Below are positions 62,858 to 62,953 of a stretch of DNA of 62,953 bases, in pieces. The notes below the pieces were generated by a model, which saw nothing but the letters and a program-made list of their open reading frames with translations, had not been told where the DNA came from and did not search any database. This stretch comes from Aquidulcibacter sp. Lineage in GTDB: Bacteria > Pseudomonadota > Alphaproteobacteria > Caulobacterales > Aquidulcibacteraceae. Numbering within the stretch: the stretch's first letter is position 1; every line of letters begins with the position of its first letter. Where the stretch lies: assembly GCF_020253525.1 (NCBI RefSeq), contig NZ_JADCBK010000038.1:1-62953 (forward strand), read 5' to 3'. Both the position numbers and the translations under genes were made by a program.

Positions 62858-62953
62858 ATGAAGGAAGCTCATCCAACTAGCCCTGTGAAGCTTGATCGCG
62901 CTCGCTTTGCCCGTGCCGCTTTTGGATTGTCGGCTGCATCTTTGAGCGTGGCA
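62858..62953 (+). CDS. Partial gene, N-terminus of a probable secreted protein
   Basis: The ATG follows AAAGGAGC at good spacing. The 32 codons present read MKEAHPTSPVKLDRARFARA and then AFGLSAASLSVA: a basic start followed by a hydrophobic Ala/Leu/Ser run like a signal peptide. The gene is cut by the window edge, so its product is unknown. Confidence 0.7.
   Translation, partial: MKEAHPTSPVKLDRARFARAAFGLSAASLSVA

Overview
The window looks like chromosome from an alphaproteobacterium, most likely of the Caulobacterales. The evidence is two Caulobacter-type flagellins with a structured mRNA leader, six TonB-dependent receptors or receptor-like proteins in 63 kb, tryptophan-halogenase-like and 2OG-oxygenase-like genes beside a receptor, and GTG/TTG starts with clear Shine-Dalgarno sequences. 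No plasmid, rRNA or CRISPR signal was seen. The genus cannot be fixed from sequence alone.

Layout. (1) 1-9 kb: an ABC ATPase and an ABC-permease/M1-peptidase fusion, flagellin A, a YjdM-like protein, an XRE regulator overlapping a SulP transporter. This block is flanked by two inverted copies of a 206-bp structured repeat. (2) 9-11 kb: divergent HxlR regulator and HD hydrolase, repeats, an orphan gene. (3) 11.3-20.7 kb: a probable sucrose (fructoside) locus with a LacI regulator, an MFS sugar carrier, a TPR/2OG-oxygenase-like protein, a GH68 sucrase, a tryptophan-halogenase-like flavoprotein and a TonB receptor. Three copies of the operator TGCAAT-NN-ATTGCR lie before the carrier and the receptor. 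(4) 20.8-29.4 kb: a minus-strand operon of TonB receptor, glycerate kinase, GH63-type glycosylglycerate hydrolase, MFS carrier and ROK hexokinase, with a divergent ROK repressor. This fits uptake and breakdown of mannosyl- or glucosylglycerate. (5) 29.4-46.3 kb: a DUF3617 protein; an OmpR-type two-component system and a TonB-receptor-like protein that share TGTGACA boxes; a haloalkane dehalogenase plus DUF1330 pair; two more TonB receptors; a small P-loop kinase; a serine hydrolase; a GNAT acetyltransferase; L-serine dehydratase.

(6) 46.5-56.0 kb: a 9.4-kb integrated island at tRNA-Val(GAC), bounded by a 63-bp direct repeat. It carries a tyrosine integrase, an AlpA-like HTH protein, a RepA-like ATPase and AT-richer cargo: a secreted nuclease, an Excalibur protein, a HIRAN protein, an HTH protein and two lipoproteins. 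No relaxase, capsid or conjugation gene is visible, so it resembles a small satellite-like element.

(7) 56.2-62.95 kb: a sixth TonB receptor with a clean terminator, a YafK-type L,D-transpeptidase, flagellin B, a secreted protein with repeated N-I-G-G-x-V motifs, and the first 32 codons of a further gene cut by the window edge.

The strongest leads for new biology are the shared 5' leader of the two flagellin genes, which shows one compensatory base-pair change; the inverted structured repeat; the LacI and two-component operators linking regulators to TonB receptors; the separated SNase and Excalibur genes and phased repeats in the island; and the secreted repeat protein.
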